A stretch of DNA of 53,803 bases, from NCBI GenBank assembly GCA_036826375.1, contig DAISWL010000005.1, positions 1-53,803 of the forward strand, in the 5' to 3' direction. The number at the start of each line of letters is the position of its first letter. Position 1 is the first letter of the stretch. This DNA comes from DAISWL01 sp036826375 (GTDB lineage: Bacteria; Patescibacteriota; Saccharimonadia; Saccharimonadales; HK-STAS-PATE-42). The notes beneath the pieces are model-generated. The model was not told where the DNA came from and searched no databases. It saw nothing but the letters and a program-made list of their open reading frames with translations. Below are positions 22,155 through 31,590 of the stretch, piece after piece. The translations under genes were made by a program, and so were the position numbers.

Positions 22155-24788
22155 ATGAGTGAGGTTAAAAAAATAGCAATAATTGATGGTAAAAGTGTTT
22201 TTTACCGCGGTTATTATGGAATGCCCGGGCTAACCAATTCTAAAGGCCAGCCAACAGGGGGAATTTACGGATTTGCCACTATAGCTCTAGAAATAATGAA
22301 AGAGCTAAAACCAGATTTTGTATATGTTGCTTGGGATAAATCTAAAACTAACATTAACTCTCGCCTTAAGATTTATCCAGAATATAAAGCTGGGCGGAAG
22401 CCGCCTCCACCAGATTTCTACGATCAAATACCATACTTACATAAGTTCTTAGACGCTATGGGTTGGCATCTTCTAGAAGCAGATGATTACGAAGCTGATG
22501 ACATTATGGCTACATTAGCTGATCAGGGCGATAAGCTGGGGCATAAAACCTACTTGATAACTTCAGATTTAGATATGCTACAGGCAATATCAAACAACAC
22601 CACTATCTATATTCTCAAAAAAGGGTTCAGTTCAATAACCAAGTTCAACGAAAAAGAGTTTGAACAGAAGTACGGGATTAAGCTTAATCAGTTTATAGAT
22701 TATAAATCGTTAGCAGGCGACAGTAGTGACAATATACCTGGGGTTGCTGGTATAGGTAAGAAGACGGCAGCAGATTTGCTTAATCAATTCGGGGATCTCG
22801 AATCAATCTATTCAGGATTAGATAAGATTAAATCTAAATCAACCAAAACAAAGTTAGTTAGCGGCAGAGAGATGGCCTATATTAGTAAAAAGCTAGTAAC
22901 CTTAATGAAAGATGCTCCTTTCACATTACACAACTTAGATAAAGATGAATCTATAGACGTCACTAAACTTAAGCTAATCATGAACGAATTAGAGTTCAGG
23001 CACTTGCAAAATAGCTTAGATAAAACACTTCAAGATATAGGTTATAAAACTTCGGAAAATGTAAAATTTAATGATGAACAAGCTATGACAATATCTACTG
23101 AGTCAGATTTCTCTGAGGCTATTAAATCAAAACAGAATAAAATATTTATACACTGTGAGTTTGCTAAGAAATTTGGGCTTAATCCTAAATCCATAGCTTT
23201 CAGCTTTGGTGATCAAAAAAATTATTCAATAAAATGCAATTCATTCAGCGAAGTTCAGCTGGAAGATATGATCTTAATACTAACTAAAGATGTAGAAGTT
23301 ATTGGCTATAATATTAAATCTATAGCCAGCATTTTTTGTAGGAAGTCTCAAAAAATGAAAACCATCTTCGATGTAATGATAGCCGAATTTAACCTTAACT
23401 CCTTAGAACGTGACTTAAGTTTAGGTAAAATAATAGAGTTACGAGGTGGAGAATATATAGATTTAAGTTCGAGATCGCCGGAGGAAATCGAAGGGTTGGC
23501 ACACTATATCATGGAGGGGCTGAAGCTAGTTCAAAAAGAACAATTAAAGTTGATCAAAGAGCGCAACCAGATTGATTTCATTAATAATATAGAGTTCAGC
23601 TTTATACCTGTTGCCGCCGAAATGGAAGTTAACGGTATAAATGTAGATGAGAAAACTCTGCATAATTCTTTAGAAAAGATAGATTTGGAGATCTCCGATC
23701 TAACTCAGATGATTCACGGCTATGCTGATCAAGAATTCAACATTGATTCTCCTAAGCAACTTTCAGAGGTTTTGTTTGACCCCCAAGGTCTTAATCTAAA
23801 TACTTTTGGTCTAAAGAAGAATAGTAACGGATTCTCGACCGCAGCTAAAGAACTAGCTAAGCTTAAGGACCAACATTCAATAATAAGTCTGATATCAAAA
23901 TACAGAGAGCTGACTAAAATAAAAAATACATACCTTAATAGCTTACCTAGCCATATAACGAGTGACGGTAAAATACATAGTAACTTTAAACTTACCGTGG
24001 CCCAAACCGGAAGACTATCGTCGAATGACCCGAATTTACAAAACATACCAATAAAAACTCCTGCCGGTAGAGAAGTGCGAAAAGCCTTTTTTGCAGCTGA
24101 TGGTAAAACCTTATTAAGTTTAGATTATAGCCAATTTGAGCTAAGGCTAGCTGCATTTTTGGCTGAAGATGAAGAGTTTATAGAAGAATTTAACAATGAT
24201 GCCGATATTCACACTGTTGTAGCATCTACAATATTTGATATACCTCAATCTGATGTCAGCAAAGAACAAAGACGTAATGCTAAGGTGATTAATTTTGGCA
24301 TATTGTATGGGATGTCCCCGCACGGCTTAAGCCAAGCTACTAGTATGACGATTGTAGATGCCACAACATTCGTCAAGAAATACAAAGAGGCACGATCTAA
24401 AGTATTCAGCTATATGGATGACGTTTTGGATAAAGCCCGTAAGGATGGATACGTATCTACATATTTGGGTCGCAGGAGGCCTACTCCAGATTTAAGTTCC
24501 TCTAACTTTCAAGTTCGTTCAGCTGCAGAAAGGGCCACTATTAACTTTCCGATTCAAGGTTTGGAATCTGACATTATGAAGTTGGCTATGATCAAAATAA
24601 AAAAAGCTATCTCTAAAGATGAGAAAATAGTTTTGCAAATTCATGATTCAGTAATTCTGGAGGTGCCGGATGAGAACCCTGAATTGCTCGCCAATAAGCT
24701 CCAAGATATAATGGAGAAGATCATCCCCGAAATGAATATTAAACTTAAAGTGGATTATTCAATCGCCAAAACCTGGGATAAGTTATAA
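22155..24788 (+). CDS. polA: DNA polymerase I with a degenerate proofreading domain
   Basis: The 877 residues hold an intact 5'-3' exonuclease (to about 290, 'EADDYEADDIMATLA', 'SDLDMLQ', 'GDSSDNIPGV'), a middle 3'-5' exonuclease-like domain (about 310-470) that lacks the DEDDy carboxylates, and a family A polymerase. The polymerase motifs are DYSQFELRLAAF (A, about 656), RRNAKVINFGILYGM (B) and QIHDSVILEV (C). Two conserved residues differ: motif A has Phe where DYSQIELR has Ile, and motif C has HDS for HDE. The catalytic Asp residues are kept. It removes RNA primers and fills repair gaps. mutM follows 10 nt downstream. Confidence 0.95.
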   Translation: MSEVKKIAIIDGKSVFYRGYYGMPGLTNSKGQPTGGIYGFATIALEIMKELKPDFVYVAWDKSKTNINSRLKIYPEYKAGRKPPPPDFYDQIPYLHKFLDAMGWHLLEADDYEADDIMATLADQGDKLGHKTYLITSDLDMLQAISNNTTIYILKKGFSSITKFNEKEFEQKYGIKLNQFIDYKSLAGDSSDNIPGVAGIGKKTAADLLNQFGDLESIYSGLDKIKSKSTKTKLVSGREMAYISKKLVTLMKDAPFTLHNLDKDESIDVTKLKLIMNELEFRHLQNSLDKTLQDIGYKTSENVKFNDEQAMTISTESDFSEAIKSKQNKIFIHCEFAKKFGLNPKSIAFSFGDQKNYSIKCNSFSEVQLEDMILILTKDVEVIGYNIKSIASIFCRKSQKMKTIFDVMIAEFNLNSLERDLSLGKIIELRGGEYIDLSSRSPEEIEGLAHYIMEGLKLVQKEQLKLIKERNQIDFINNIEFSFIPVAAEMEVNGINVDEKTLHNSLEKIDLEISDLTQMIHGYADQEFNIDSPKQLSEVLFDPQGLNLNTFGLKKNSNGFSTAAKELAKLKDQHSIISLISKYRELTKIKNTYLNSLPSHITSDGKIHSNFKLTVAQTGRLSSNDPNLQNIPIKTPAGREVRKAFFAADGKTLLSLDYSQFELRLAAFLAEDEEFIEEFNNDADIHTVVASTIFDIPQSDVSKEQRRNAKVINFGILYGMSPHGLSQATSMTIVDATTFVKKYKEARSKVFSYMDDVLDKARKDGYVSTYLGRRRPTPDLSSSNFQVRSAAERATINFPIQGLESDIMKLAMIKIKKAISKDEKIVLQIHDSVILEVPDENPELLANKLQDIMEKIIPEMNIKLKVDYSIAKTWDKL

Positions 24789-24798
24789 TTATAAGCGT

Positions 24799-25683
24799 AT
24801 GCCAGAGCTACCCGAAGTAGAGACTATCAAAAGAGGACTATCTAATATCATTATCAACCAGAAAATTATAGGTGTTGATTTGTTGTGGCTGGGATCATTT
24901 CAGGATTTTGAAGCTAATAAACAAAAAATTATAAATTCAAAAATAATAGCCATCAACAGAACGGGCAAGTTATTATCTATTGATTTAAGTTCCGGGTTAT
25001 CGCTAGTTTTTCATCTTAAAATGACTGGTCAGATAGTTTTCAGGCCAATGGGCAATAGTTCAGTAGGGTTTGGAGGAGGTCACCCCACCAAATCACTCAG
25101 CTCTAAATTACCGGATAAATCTACAAGGGCTATAGTTAGATTAAGCTTAGGGGAACTATTCTTTAATGACCAAAGAAAATTCGGATGGATAAAAGTAGTT
25201 GAGACCGGTTATCACGAGGGACTTATTAAAAAGATGGGTCCAGATATCTTAAATGTTAATCAAAACCAGTTTATCGAGTTAATCAAATCTAGGCCTAAAT
25301 CTAAACTTAAGTCTATATTGCTAGATCAATCTTTTGTTTCTGGCATCGGCAATATATATGCGGATGAATCTCTTAATGCGGCTCATTTACACCCGAGTAC
25401 AAGGGTTGATGAACTCTCGGTAGATCAACTTTCGATGCTACATAGCCGTATCCAAGCAATACTTAGGAGTTCAATCGAGCTGGGAGGCTCGAGTAGTAAA
25501 AATTACGTCAATTCTAAAGGAGAGAAGGGTGAATATCTAGATCAAGCTAGGGTTTATGGCAGAGTCGGAAAGGATTGCAAGGATTGTGGCTCTGAGATAA
25601 TTAAGCTTAAACTTGCGGGCAGGGGAACGCATATATGCCCAACCTGCCAAATAATAGTACAGAAGTTAAAAGAAAGGATTTAG
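24799..25683 (+). CDS. mutM: Formamidopyrimidine-DNA glycosylase
   Basis: The mature N-terminus PELPEVETIKRGL carries catalytic Pro and Glu. FHLKMTGQ holds the conserved Lys, 'DQRKFGWI' contacts DNA, 'GIGNIYADE' forms the helix-two-turn-helix, and the zinc finger CKDCG...HICPTCQ is near the C-terminus. The 294 residues are slightly long. It excises 8-oxoguanine and cuts the backbone. It lies between polA and holA as part of a replication/repair cluster. A TATAAT at 24784-24789, overlapping the polA stop, could also give it a leaderless message. Confidence 0.95.
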   Translation: MPELPEVETIKRGLSNIIINQKIIGVDLLWLGSFQDFEANKQKIINSKIIAINRTGKLLSIDLSSGLSLVFHLKMTGQIVFRPMGNSSVGFGGGHPTKSLSSKLPDKSTRAIVRLSLGELFFNDQRKFGWIKVVETGYHEGLIKKMGPDILNVNQNQFIELIKSRPKSKLKSILLDQSFVSGIGNIYADESLNAAHLHPSTRVDELSVDQLSMLHSRIQAILRSSIELGGSSSKNYVNSKGEKGEYLDQARVYGRVGKDCKDCGSEIIKLKLAGRGTHICPTCQIIVQKLKERI

Positions 25684-25686
25684 ATT

Positions 25687-26526
25687 ATGGTTGGATATTT
25701 AAGTTTAAACTCATCAGTTCAATATCAATGGCTGAAGGTGGTTACTACTATGGCCGGTTTTCAAGTTATTAAATTTAATGATTATGACCGTGATTCAATA
25801 TCTTCTAAACTCAGAAATAACGACATGTTTGCAGGTAACCAGCAAAAACTGGTAATACTTTTTGATAAGGATAACGCAAGCGAAATGGAGTTCACATTAA
25901 GTCTAGCCGGAGAAGAAGACGTGATAATGGCTATAATAAATGTAGACAAAAGAACATCAATTCACAGACAACTATCAAAACTTAAGTCCTTAAGATACGA
26001 CTGGTGGGACGAGGTTGGCAATCCGGATCAAGCCATAATTAAGTTGGTAGAGAATAATTTTAAATTAAGCTTAATAAACCAGCACTTACTGAAATCTAAG
26101 AATTTAGACTTTGATGAACTTTTCAATCAAATATGTTTAAAGATGATAGGCTCAGATTTAAAACAATTAGATTTAAAACAATTAGATTTATTTTCAGAAG
26201 ATAAAATATCCGATCAATCTCTATTTGATGCCGTACTAGAAATTATCAAATATCCAGATTCCAGTGCTATAGCTAGGTTCTTGCAACAATATTCTGCAGA
26301 GTCAATCTGGAATACTCTAATTTGGTATGTAGATTTAATATTTAAAAGCCAAGTTACCAATGGTATGAATTCATCTATTAAGATTAATCCCTATGTTCTA
26401 TCTAAGGTTAGGGGAATTAAGTTGAATAAGTTGGATGCGGACAGGATATACAAGTGCGAGAAGGGTGTAAAATCAGGGATATTAACCGCCCCTCAAGCTA
26501 TAAACATATTTTTGGGTGGTCTATAG
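25687..26526 (+). CDS. holA: Probable DNA polymerase III delta subunit (divergent HolA)
   Basis: The sequence is too divergent for a motif-based call. Support comes from length (279 residues; family about 330), overall pattern (an N-terminal alpha/beta region, then helical domains, and an end 'CEKGVKSGILTAPQAINIFLGG' resembling the collar-domain end 'D..iKsG.ld...aLe.li..l') and position. It is next to rpsT in the opposite orientation, an arrangement seen in many bacteria. HolA opens the sliding clamp in the clamp loader. It is separated by 3 nt from mutM. It contains a 15-bp tandem repeat (26155-26190). Confidence 0.65.
   Translation: MVGYLSLNSSVQYQWLKVVTTMAGFQVIKFNDYDRDSISSKLRNNDMFAGNQQKLVILFDKDNASEMEFTLSLAGEEDVIMAIINVDKRTSIHRQLSKLKSLRYDWWDEVGNPDQAIIKLVENNFKLSLINQHLLKSKNLDFDELFNQICLKMIGSDLKQLDLKQLDLFSEDKISDQSLFDAVLEIIKYPDSSAIARFLQQYSAESIWNTLIWYVDLIFKSQVTNGMNSSIKINPYVLSKVRGIKLNKLDADRIYKCEKGVKSGILTAPQAINIFLGGL
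26155..26190 (+). repeat. 15-bp tandem repeat, 2.4 copies, inside holA
   Basis: The unit GATTTAAAACAATTA occurs at 26155-26169 and 26170-26184, followed by GATTTA. It encodes an LKQLD repeat. Identical copies suggest a recent slippage duplication or a length-variable site in the divergent HolA. Confidence 0.9.
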
Positions 26527-26560
26527 TTCTAAAGTTTTAGATTGTACTACGAGGTTTAAT

Positions 26561-26845
26561 CTAAACGGATTTAACTTTTTGAGCTAACTGACTTTTCTTT
26601 CTAGCTGCCTTATTCTTGTGGATAACATTCTTCTTAACGGCGGTATCTAGGCTAGAAAAATAGGTATCTAGTAACTTATTCAAGTCTTTTTTACTTTTGT
26701 CTTCATTCATTGCCGTAATTATGTTCTTTTCGGCAACCTTATACGACTTTTTTGTAGAAAAATTTCTTAATCTAGCTATATTACTTTGCTTCATTCTTTT
26801 GATTACAGATTTAGTTAGAGGCATAAGATTTAACTCCTTATTCAA
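26561..26845 (-). CDS. rpsT: 30S ribosomal protein S20
   Basis: The 94-residue basic protein is rich in Lys and shows the S20 pattern: 'SVIKRMKQSNIARLRNFSTKKSYK' near the start and 'LDTAVKKNVIHKNKAARKKSQLAQ' at the end. It binds 16S rRNA early in 30S assembly. It lacks the usual ANxKSAxKR opening and begins MNKELNLMPLTKS; an internal Met at residue 8 could be the real start (MPLTKSVIKRMKQ), which fits the family better and has AAGGAG just upstream (26838-26833) at good spacing. It is convergent with holA. Confidence 0.92.
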   Translation of the reverse strand: MNKELNLMPLTKSVIKRMKQSNIARLRNFSTKKSYKVAEKNIITAMNEDKSKKDLNKLLDTYFSSLDTAVKKNVIHKNKAARKKSQLAQKVKSV

Positions 26846-26997
26846 GTTACTTTATTGTTATTCATATAAACTTTAAGTCTAATTATAGACTAAAAAGCTA
26901 CGTCTTACAAGTATATTGCTTGACTGGTTGAAGCATAAGGGTTTACAATCAAGTATAGACTAACTTAAAATAAAAAAAAGAAAGCCAATTTTCAATA

Positions 26998-28905
26998 ATG
27001 GATAACAACGATACTTCACAAGTACCCCCAGTATTTACTTCTGCTAGCGATCAGCCCACAGGGTCTGATGTAGGATTATATAGTACACCCGGAGATCAAC
27101 CCGCTAGTATCACCGAGTCTTTGGTAGGGGATCAATCTAGTAGCGTCCCCCAATCTGCTTCTTTTGTCGCTGACGGTCTTTCCACTTATGATTACTCGTC
27201 GGATTTAGCCACTCCCACTCCAACCGATAACACTGTAATAGAGCCAGATTATACCGCGACTGCGCCACCAGATGCCAACCAGGATAATTATGCCAGCTCC
27301 CAACCAGTGGCCGATCAATATTCGAATCCTGCCTCAACTTCGAACCAAGAAGCCCTTAACACCTCTGCAAGTTTGGGTGATCAGAGCGCTTCTATCGGAA
27401 ATAGCTACCAGTATAACGATAACAGTCGCAACCAACACGAGGACGACACATATAAGGATGCTAATGCTATTGCTTCAGCTATATCTTCCGGTGGTAATAT
27501 ACTTATAACAGTTAATAGTAATCCAACTATAGATGAGCTATCTGCGGCTATTGGCCTGAGCCTAGCCTTAGATAAGGCCGGAAAGAAGGTGACTGCAGTC
27601 TATGGAGGTAAAACGCCTCACGCCATAGCATTCTTGGATCCTGAATCTACATTCCAGGATGATGTGAGTAGTTTAAGGGATTTTATTATATCTTTAGACA
27701 AATCCAAGGCCGATAAATTGAAGTATAAGGTTGATAACGAGAGCGGAACTGTCAAAATTTTCATAACTCCGTATAAGGCTAGCATCACCTCTGATGATCT
27801 AGATTTTTCAGCTGGCGATTATAATGTAGATACCATAATAGCTCTCGGGGTAAGAAGTAGAGATGACTTTGATAATAGCATTCTGTCACATGGAAGGGTA
27901 CTCCACGACGCTCAGATTATAACTATAAATTCGGGAGAAGATGTATCCGTGCTAGGCAGTATAAATTACGATGACAGTCAAGCTAGTTCTATCTCTGAGA
28001 TTATAACTAGCATAGTAGACACTATTGGGGTGGGATTATTTGATCAACGAGTAGCTACCGCATTAATGACTGGTATAGTAGCTTCTACGGATCGATTTAG
28101 CAACAGCAAAACTACACCGAAAGTTATGCAGGTTGCTTCAAGGTTAATGTCTGCTGGTGCCGATCAACAATTGATAAGTTCAAGTGTATCTGGCGTGGTA
28201 ATTTCTAATCAAGACCCATCTAATTCAACCACGATCGCTAAGCCGATAGAGAATGAAGTTATAGTTCAGCATAGTTCAGCCGAAACAATTAAAAAGACAG
28301 GTGAGCCTATCAAGGATCCCGGTTTAGATCTTGGCGCGGAAGCTGTTCCTGAACTGATCAAGATCGAAGAGGATCTGGCTCTGCCTGAGAATAACAATCC
28401 GGAGCGCCTCTCAGATGCTAGGGCCCAGGTTATGTTTGCAGAAGAAGATCGATCTAGTTTAGAGCCCAAGAAAGCCGTTGGACTGGACGGGTTAATAGAT
28501 ATAGAGCGGGGTCCAATCTCTACGGGGCTACATGAAGATACTATAGATAGCTCGGCACAGGAAAAACAGAGCCATAAAAATGAAAATGTAAAACCTTATG
28601 ATGATAAATCTACAACACCAGTTGTGCCGGAAACCAGTAGTTCAGAAAGTTCTGCTCCAGATGTAGACATGGATCTACCCCCTTTGCCGCCAATGCCGCC
28701 CTCAATCGATGATTTAAATCCCGGGCTGCCCCCCATGGGTAACTTTAAGCCAGACTTTATGGACGATTTAACAGGGTTATCGCCATTAACTGAGAGCGCT
28801 GATGCATTTACCGCTAAAAAGCAAGACGAAGAAGCTAAACAGGCCAATATAGATGCTAAATTTAACTCTATATATGGAGAAGATCTCAATAAATTAAATA
28901 AATAA
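26998..28905 (+). CDS. DHH-like protein lacking the DHH motif, with long disordered arms
   Basis: The 635 residues split into an acidic, Ser/Gln/Pro-rich N-terminal arm (1-155), a folded domain (about 156-400) and a Pro/Asp-rich C-terminal arm. The folded part follows NrnA-type DHH phosphoesterases: 'ILITVNSNP' + 'ELSAAIGLSLALDKAGKKV', 'DTIIALG', then 'SINYDDSQASSISEII' and 'ATALMTGIVASTDRFSN'. The signature DHH position reads INSGED and the first Asp motif reads NPTIDEL, so metal binding is probably lost. It would be a nucleotide-binding or scaffold protein, not an enzyme. It shares no operon with clear partners; rpsO has its own promoter. I recall similar proteins in CPR genomes. Confidence 0.65.
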   Translation: MDNNDTSQVPPVFTSASDQPTGSDVGLYSTPGDQPASITESLVGDQSSSVPQSASFVADGLSTYDYSSDLATPTPTDNTVIEPDYTATAPPDANQDNYASSQPVADQYSNPASTSNQEALNTSASLGDQSASIGNSYQYNDNSRNQHEDDTYKDANAIASAISSGGNILITVNSNPTIDELSAAIGLSLALDKAGKKVTAVYGGKTPHAIAFLDPESTFQDDVSSLRDFIISLDKSKADKLKYKVDNESGTVKIFITPYKASITSDDLDFSAGDYNVDTIIALGVRSRDDFDNSILSHGRVLHDAQIITINSGEDVSVLGSINYDDSQASSISEIITSIVDTIGVGLFDQRVATALMTGIVASTDRFSNSKTTPKVMQVASRLMSAGADQQLISSSVSGVVISNQDPSNSTTIAKPIENEVIVQHSSAETIKKTGEPIKDPGLDLGAEAVPELIKIEEDLALPENNNPERLSDARAQVMFAEEDRSSLEPKKAVGLDGLIDIERGPISTGLHEDTIDSSAQEKQSHKNENVKPYDDKSTTPVVPETSSSESSAPDVDMDLPPLPPMPPSIDDLNPGLPPMGNFKPDFMDDLTGLSPLTESADAFTAKKQDEEAKQANIDAKFNSIYGEDLNKLNK

Positions 28906-28929
28906 GCAAAGACACAGAATACATAATCA

Positions 28930-28959
28930 TTGAAATTTAAACCCGTATTGAGTTACAAT
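28930..28959 (+). promoter_or_regulatory. rpsO promoter
   Basis: TTGAAA (28930-28935) and TACAAT (28954-28959) are 18 nt apart. The -10 ends 8 nt before ATG 28968, so rpsO appears leaderless. Confidence 0.65.
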
Positions 28960-28967
28960 TATCAAGC

Positions 28968-29225
28968 ATGAATGATAAACAAGAAATATCCAAGCAGTTA
29001 GCAAAGAGCAAAAACGACACAGGTTCCCTGGAAGTCCAGGTGGGTTTTTTAACATTAAGGATTAAATCTCTTTCAGAACACATGAAGTCTAATAAGCATG
29101 ATTTTCATAGCAGAAGAGGCTTATTGCAGATGGTGGGTAAAAGAAAGCGTATTCTCAAATATCTAAAAGACAATGATTTCGTATCTTATCAAAAAGTGAT
29201 CTTGGCTCTCGGGTTAAGGAAATAA
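28968..29225 (+). CDS. rpsO: 30S ribosomal protein S15
   Basis: The 85-residue protein has the S15 core 'DTGSLEVQVGFLTLRIKSLSEHMKSNKHDFHSRRGLLQMVGKRKRILKYLK', with the conserved HxxDxxxRRGLLxLVxxRRxLL pattern. It binds the 16S central domain. It is followed by pnp, the classic rpsO-pnp order, with a strong hairpin between them. Confidence 0.97.
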   Translation: MNDKQEISKQLAKSKNDTGSLEVQVGFLTLRIKSLSEHMKSNKHDFHSRRGLLQMVGKRKRILKYLKDNDFVSYQKVILALGLRK

Positions 29226-29238
29226 TAGGTTTTAATAA

Positions 29239-29269
29239 TTTACTCAAAAGACAGCCCCTTTTGAGTAAA
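29239..29269 (+). terminator. rpsO-pnp intergenic hairpin
   Basis: TTTACTCAAAAG and CTTTTGAGTAAA form a perfect 12-bp stem. It is not followed by a real T-run, so it may be a processing (RNase III-type) site in the pnp leader or a partial terminator. In other bacteria the pnp leader stem is where PNPase represses itself. Confidence 0.6.
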
Positions 29270-29414
29270 TACTTTAGTGCCTATCTTAAATAAATAATAC
29301 AAATTGGACACAGCCTCGGATGATATGTTTAGTAGTATTCGATTCAATCTTCCGATACTCATTGTTTTTAGTAAAGAATATATAAATTAAAAAAGAAAGG
29401 AAACGATACTTTAA

Positions 29415-31523
29415 ATGGGAAAGATAATAAACCCTTTTGACAAAAAAATCACTAGCGTAGAGGGACAATTTTGTGGCAGGCCAATAAAACTTGAAGCTAA
29501 TAAGTTGGCGTTCCAAGCAAATGGTTCCGTAGCTATAACCTACGGAGACAACGTCATTCTCGGCGTGGCTATGGCTAGTAATAACATTACTAACTTAGAT
29601 TATTTTCCACTTTCAATCGATTATGAGGAGAAGATGTACGCCGCTGGCAAAATATCAGGATCTCGCTTTATCAAGAGAGAAGGCCGACCTAGCGAAGAAG
29701 CTATCTTAACCGCGAGATTAATAGACAGACCTATAAGACCTCTATTCCCAAAGGGTTACAAAAATGAAGTTCAAGGCATTGCTACCGTATTATCCCTAGA
29801 TCCCGACCTTAAGCCGGATGCTATCGCTATGGCAGCGGTTTCTACTGCACTCGTTTTAACTGGCGCGCCTTTTGAGGGACCGGTTGCTGGTGTTAGGGTG
29901 GGGCTTATAGATGAGCAACTTATTGTCTACCCCGATTCTGATCAGATCAAAAAAACAGAACTCGACCTATTCGTAGCCGGTACTAAAGATGCAATCATGA
30001 TGGTAGAGGCTGGAGCTAATGAAGTCTCTGAAGAAGTTATTGTTGAGGCTATTATAAAAGCTCACGATGCCATTAAAGAGCTTTGTGAATTGCAGGAAAA
30101 ATTCGTAGCAGAGGTAGGTATATCTGAGCACAAATATGAGATTCACTCTACAAGCGAAGAGGTAACAAGTTACGTAGATGCTTTCCTAAGGGATAAGCTC
30201 GGGGATAAGATAGTTAACTCTAATGTTAAACTTAGGTCTGAATACATATCTAACTTGAAAGAACTATTAAAAGTAGACTTAAGAGAAAATGACATAGATG
30301 ATATCTCTGACTATATTGAATCTTTCGAGGTTGCTATTAAAAAAGAAGTTAGAAGATTAATCCTAGACGATAATCTAAGACCAGACGGAAGGGATAATAA
30401 ACAGATCAGACCGCTTTCTTCTGCTGTCTCGATACTACCTAGAGCTCATGGCTCGTCTTTATTTACCAGGGGTTCTACTCAGGGCATGAATATTACAACC
30501 CTAGCTCCAGCTAGCTACGCTCAGGTTATAGACACCATGGGGGAAGATAAAGAGAAGTTCTTTATCCATCATTATAATATGCCAGGATACACAGTTGGCG
30601 AAATTAGACGTTTGGGATCACCGGGAAGAAGAGAAATTGGTCACGGGGCCTTAGCTGAAAGAGCACTTATCCCAGTCATACCATCTCAAGAAGTTTTTCC
30701 ATATATGATCCGTTCAGTAACCGAGATATTAAGTTCAAATGGCTCAACAAGCATGGCGGCAGTATGCTCAATGGTTATGTCTTTGATGGATGCCGGTGTT
30801 CCAATTACCGCTCCCGTCTCAGGTATAGCGATGGGGATGGTGTCTGATTCTGAAACTGGTAAAAAGGTAATTTTATCTGACATTATGGGGGCGGAGGATT
30901 TTGCAGGCGATATGGACTTCAAAGTAACAGGAACTGCAAAAGGCGTCACAGCTCTTCAGATGGACATTAAGCTTAAGGGTCTTTCCCCTGATGTGTTAAA
31001 GGAAGCTCTGGCTCAAGCCAAAGAGGGTAGGGCTTTTATATTAGATCATATGCTATCGACCATCAGTTCTCCTAATAAGGAACTTAGCAAATATGCACCA
31101 AGGATAGAGACTATAAAAATTAAAACGGACCAAATAAGAGAGGTCATCGGTAAGGGCGGTGAAACAATTAATAAGATAATAGCTGAAACTGGCGCAGAGA
31201 TAGACATTAAGGATGATGGCTTGGTTATGGTATATGCAGCTAACGCTAGCTCTATAGATAAAGCATTGAAAATGATTAATGATATTGTTGCAGAGCCTGA
31301 AGTGGGCAAGATATACGAGGCCAAGGTAGTTACCATAACTGATTTCGGAGCATTTGCAGAGTTCATGCCAGGTAAGGATGGCTTAATACATATATCAGAA
31401 ATATCAGAGGATAGGATAGAATCTGTTAAAGATGTGCTTAGTTTGGGTGAAGTAGTTAAGGTTAAATTAGTAGCTATAGATGATAAAGGTAGAATGAGTT
31501 TGAGCATCAAGGCGGCTAAATAG
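29415..31523 (+). CDS. pnp: Polyribonucleotide nucleotidyltransferase (PNPase)
   Basis: The 702-residue enzyme has two RNase PH domains (the second with 'RPDGRDNKQIRPL' and 'RAHGSSLFTRGSTQ'), the linking helical domain, a KH domain ('IKTDQIREVIGKGGETINKI', about 555-615) and an S1 domain ('GKIYEAKVVTITDFGAFAEF', about 625-697). It degrades RNA 3'-5' with phosphate in the cytosol. It lies downstream of rpsO and 67 nt before RNase J, grouping two main RNases. GAAAGGAA precedes the start. The S1 tail is short, but the domain appears complete. Confidence 0.97.
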   Translation: MGKIINPFDKKITSVEGQFCGRPIKLEANKLAFQANGSVAITYGDNVILGVAMASNNITNLDYFPLSIDYEEKMYAAGKISGSRFIKREGRPSEEAILTARLIDRPIRPLFPKGYKNEVQGIATVLSLDPDLKPDAIAMAAVSTALVLTGAPFEGPVAGVRVGLIDEQLIVYPDSDQIKKTELDLFVAGTKDAIMMVEAGANEVSEEVIVEAIIKAHDAIKELCELQEKFVAEVGISEHKYEIHSTSEEVTSYVDAFLRDKLGDKIVNSNVKLRSEYISNLKELLKVDLRENDIDDISDYIESFEVAIKKEVRRLILDDNLRPDGRDNKQIRPLSSAVSILPRAHGSSLFTRGSTQGMNITTLAPASYAQVIDTMGEDKEKFFIHHYNMPGYTVGEIRRLGSPGRREIGHGALAERALIPVIPSQEVFPYMIRSVTEILSSNGSTSMAAVCSMVMSLMDAGVPITAPVSGIAMGMVSDSETGKKVILSDIMGAEDFAGDMDFKVTGTAKGVTALQMDIKLKGLSPDVLKEALAQAKEGRAFILDHMLSTISSPNKELSKYAPRIETIKIKTDQIREVIGKGGETINKIIAETGAEIDIKDDGLVMVYAANASSIDKALKMINDIVAEPEVGKIYEAKVVTITDFGAFAEFMPGKDGLIHISEISEDRIESVKDVLSLGEVVKVKLVAIDDKGRMSLSIKAAK

Positions 31524-31590
31524 ATCCCATACTCTCGGATAGATTTGATCAATAAATAATTAAACTTAAATAGAAGATAAATAATTTTAT

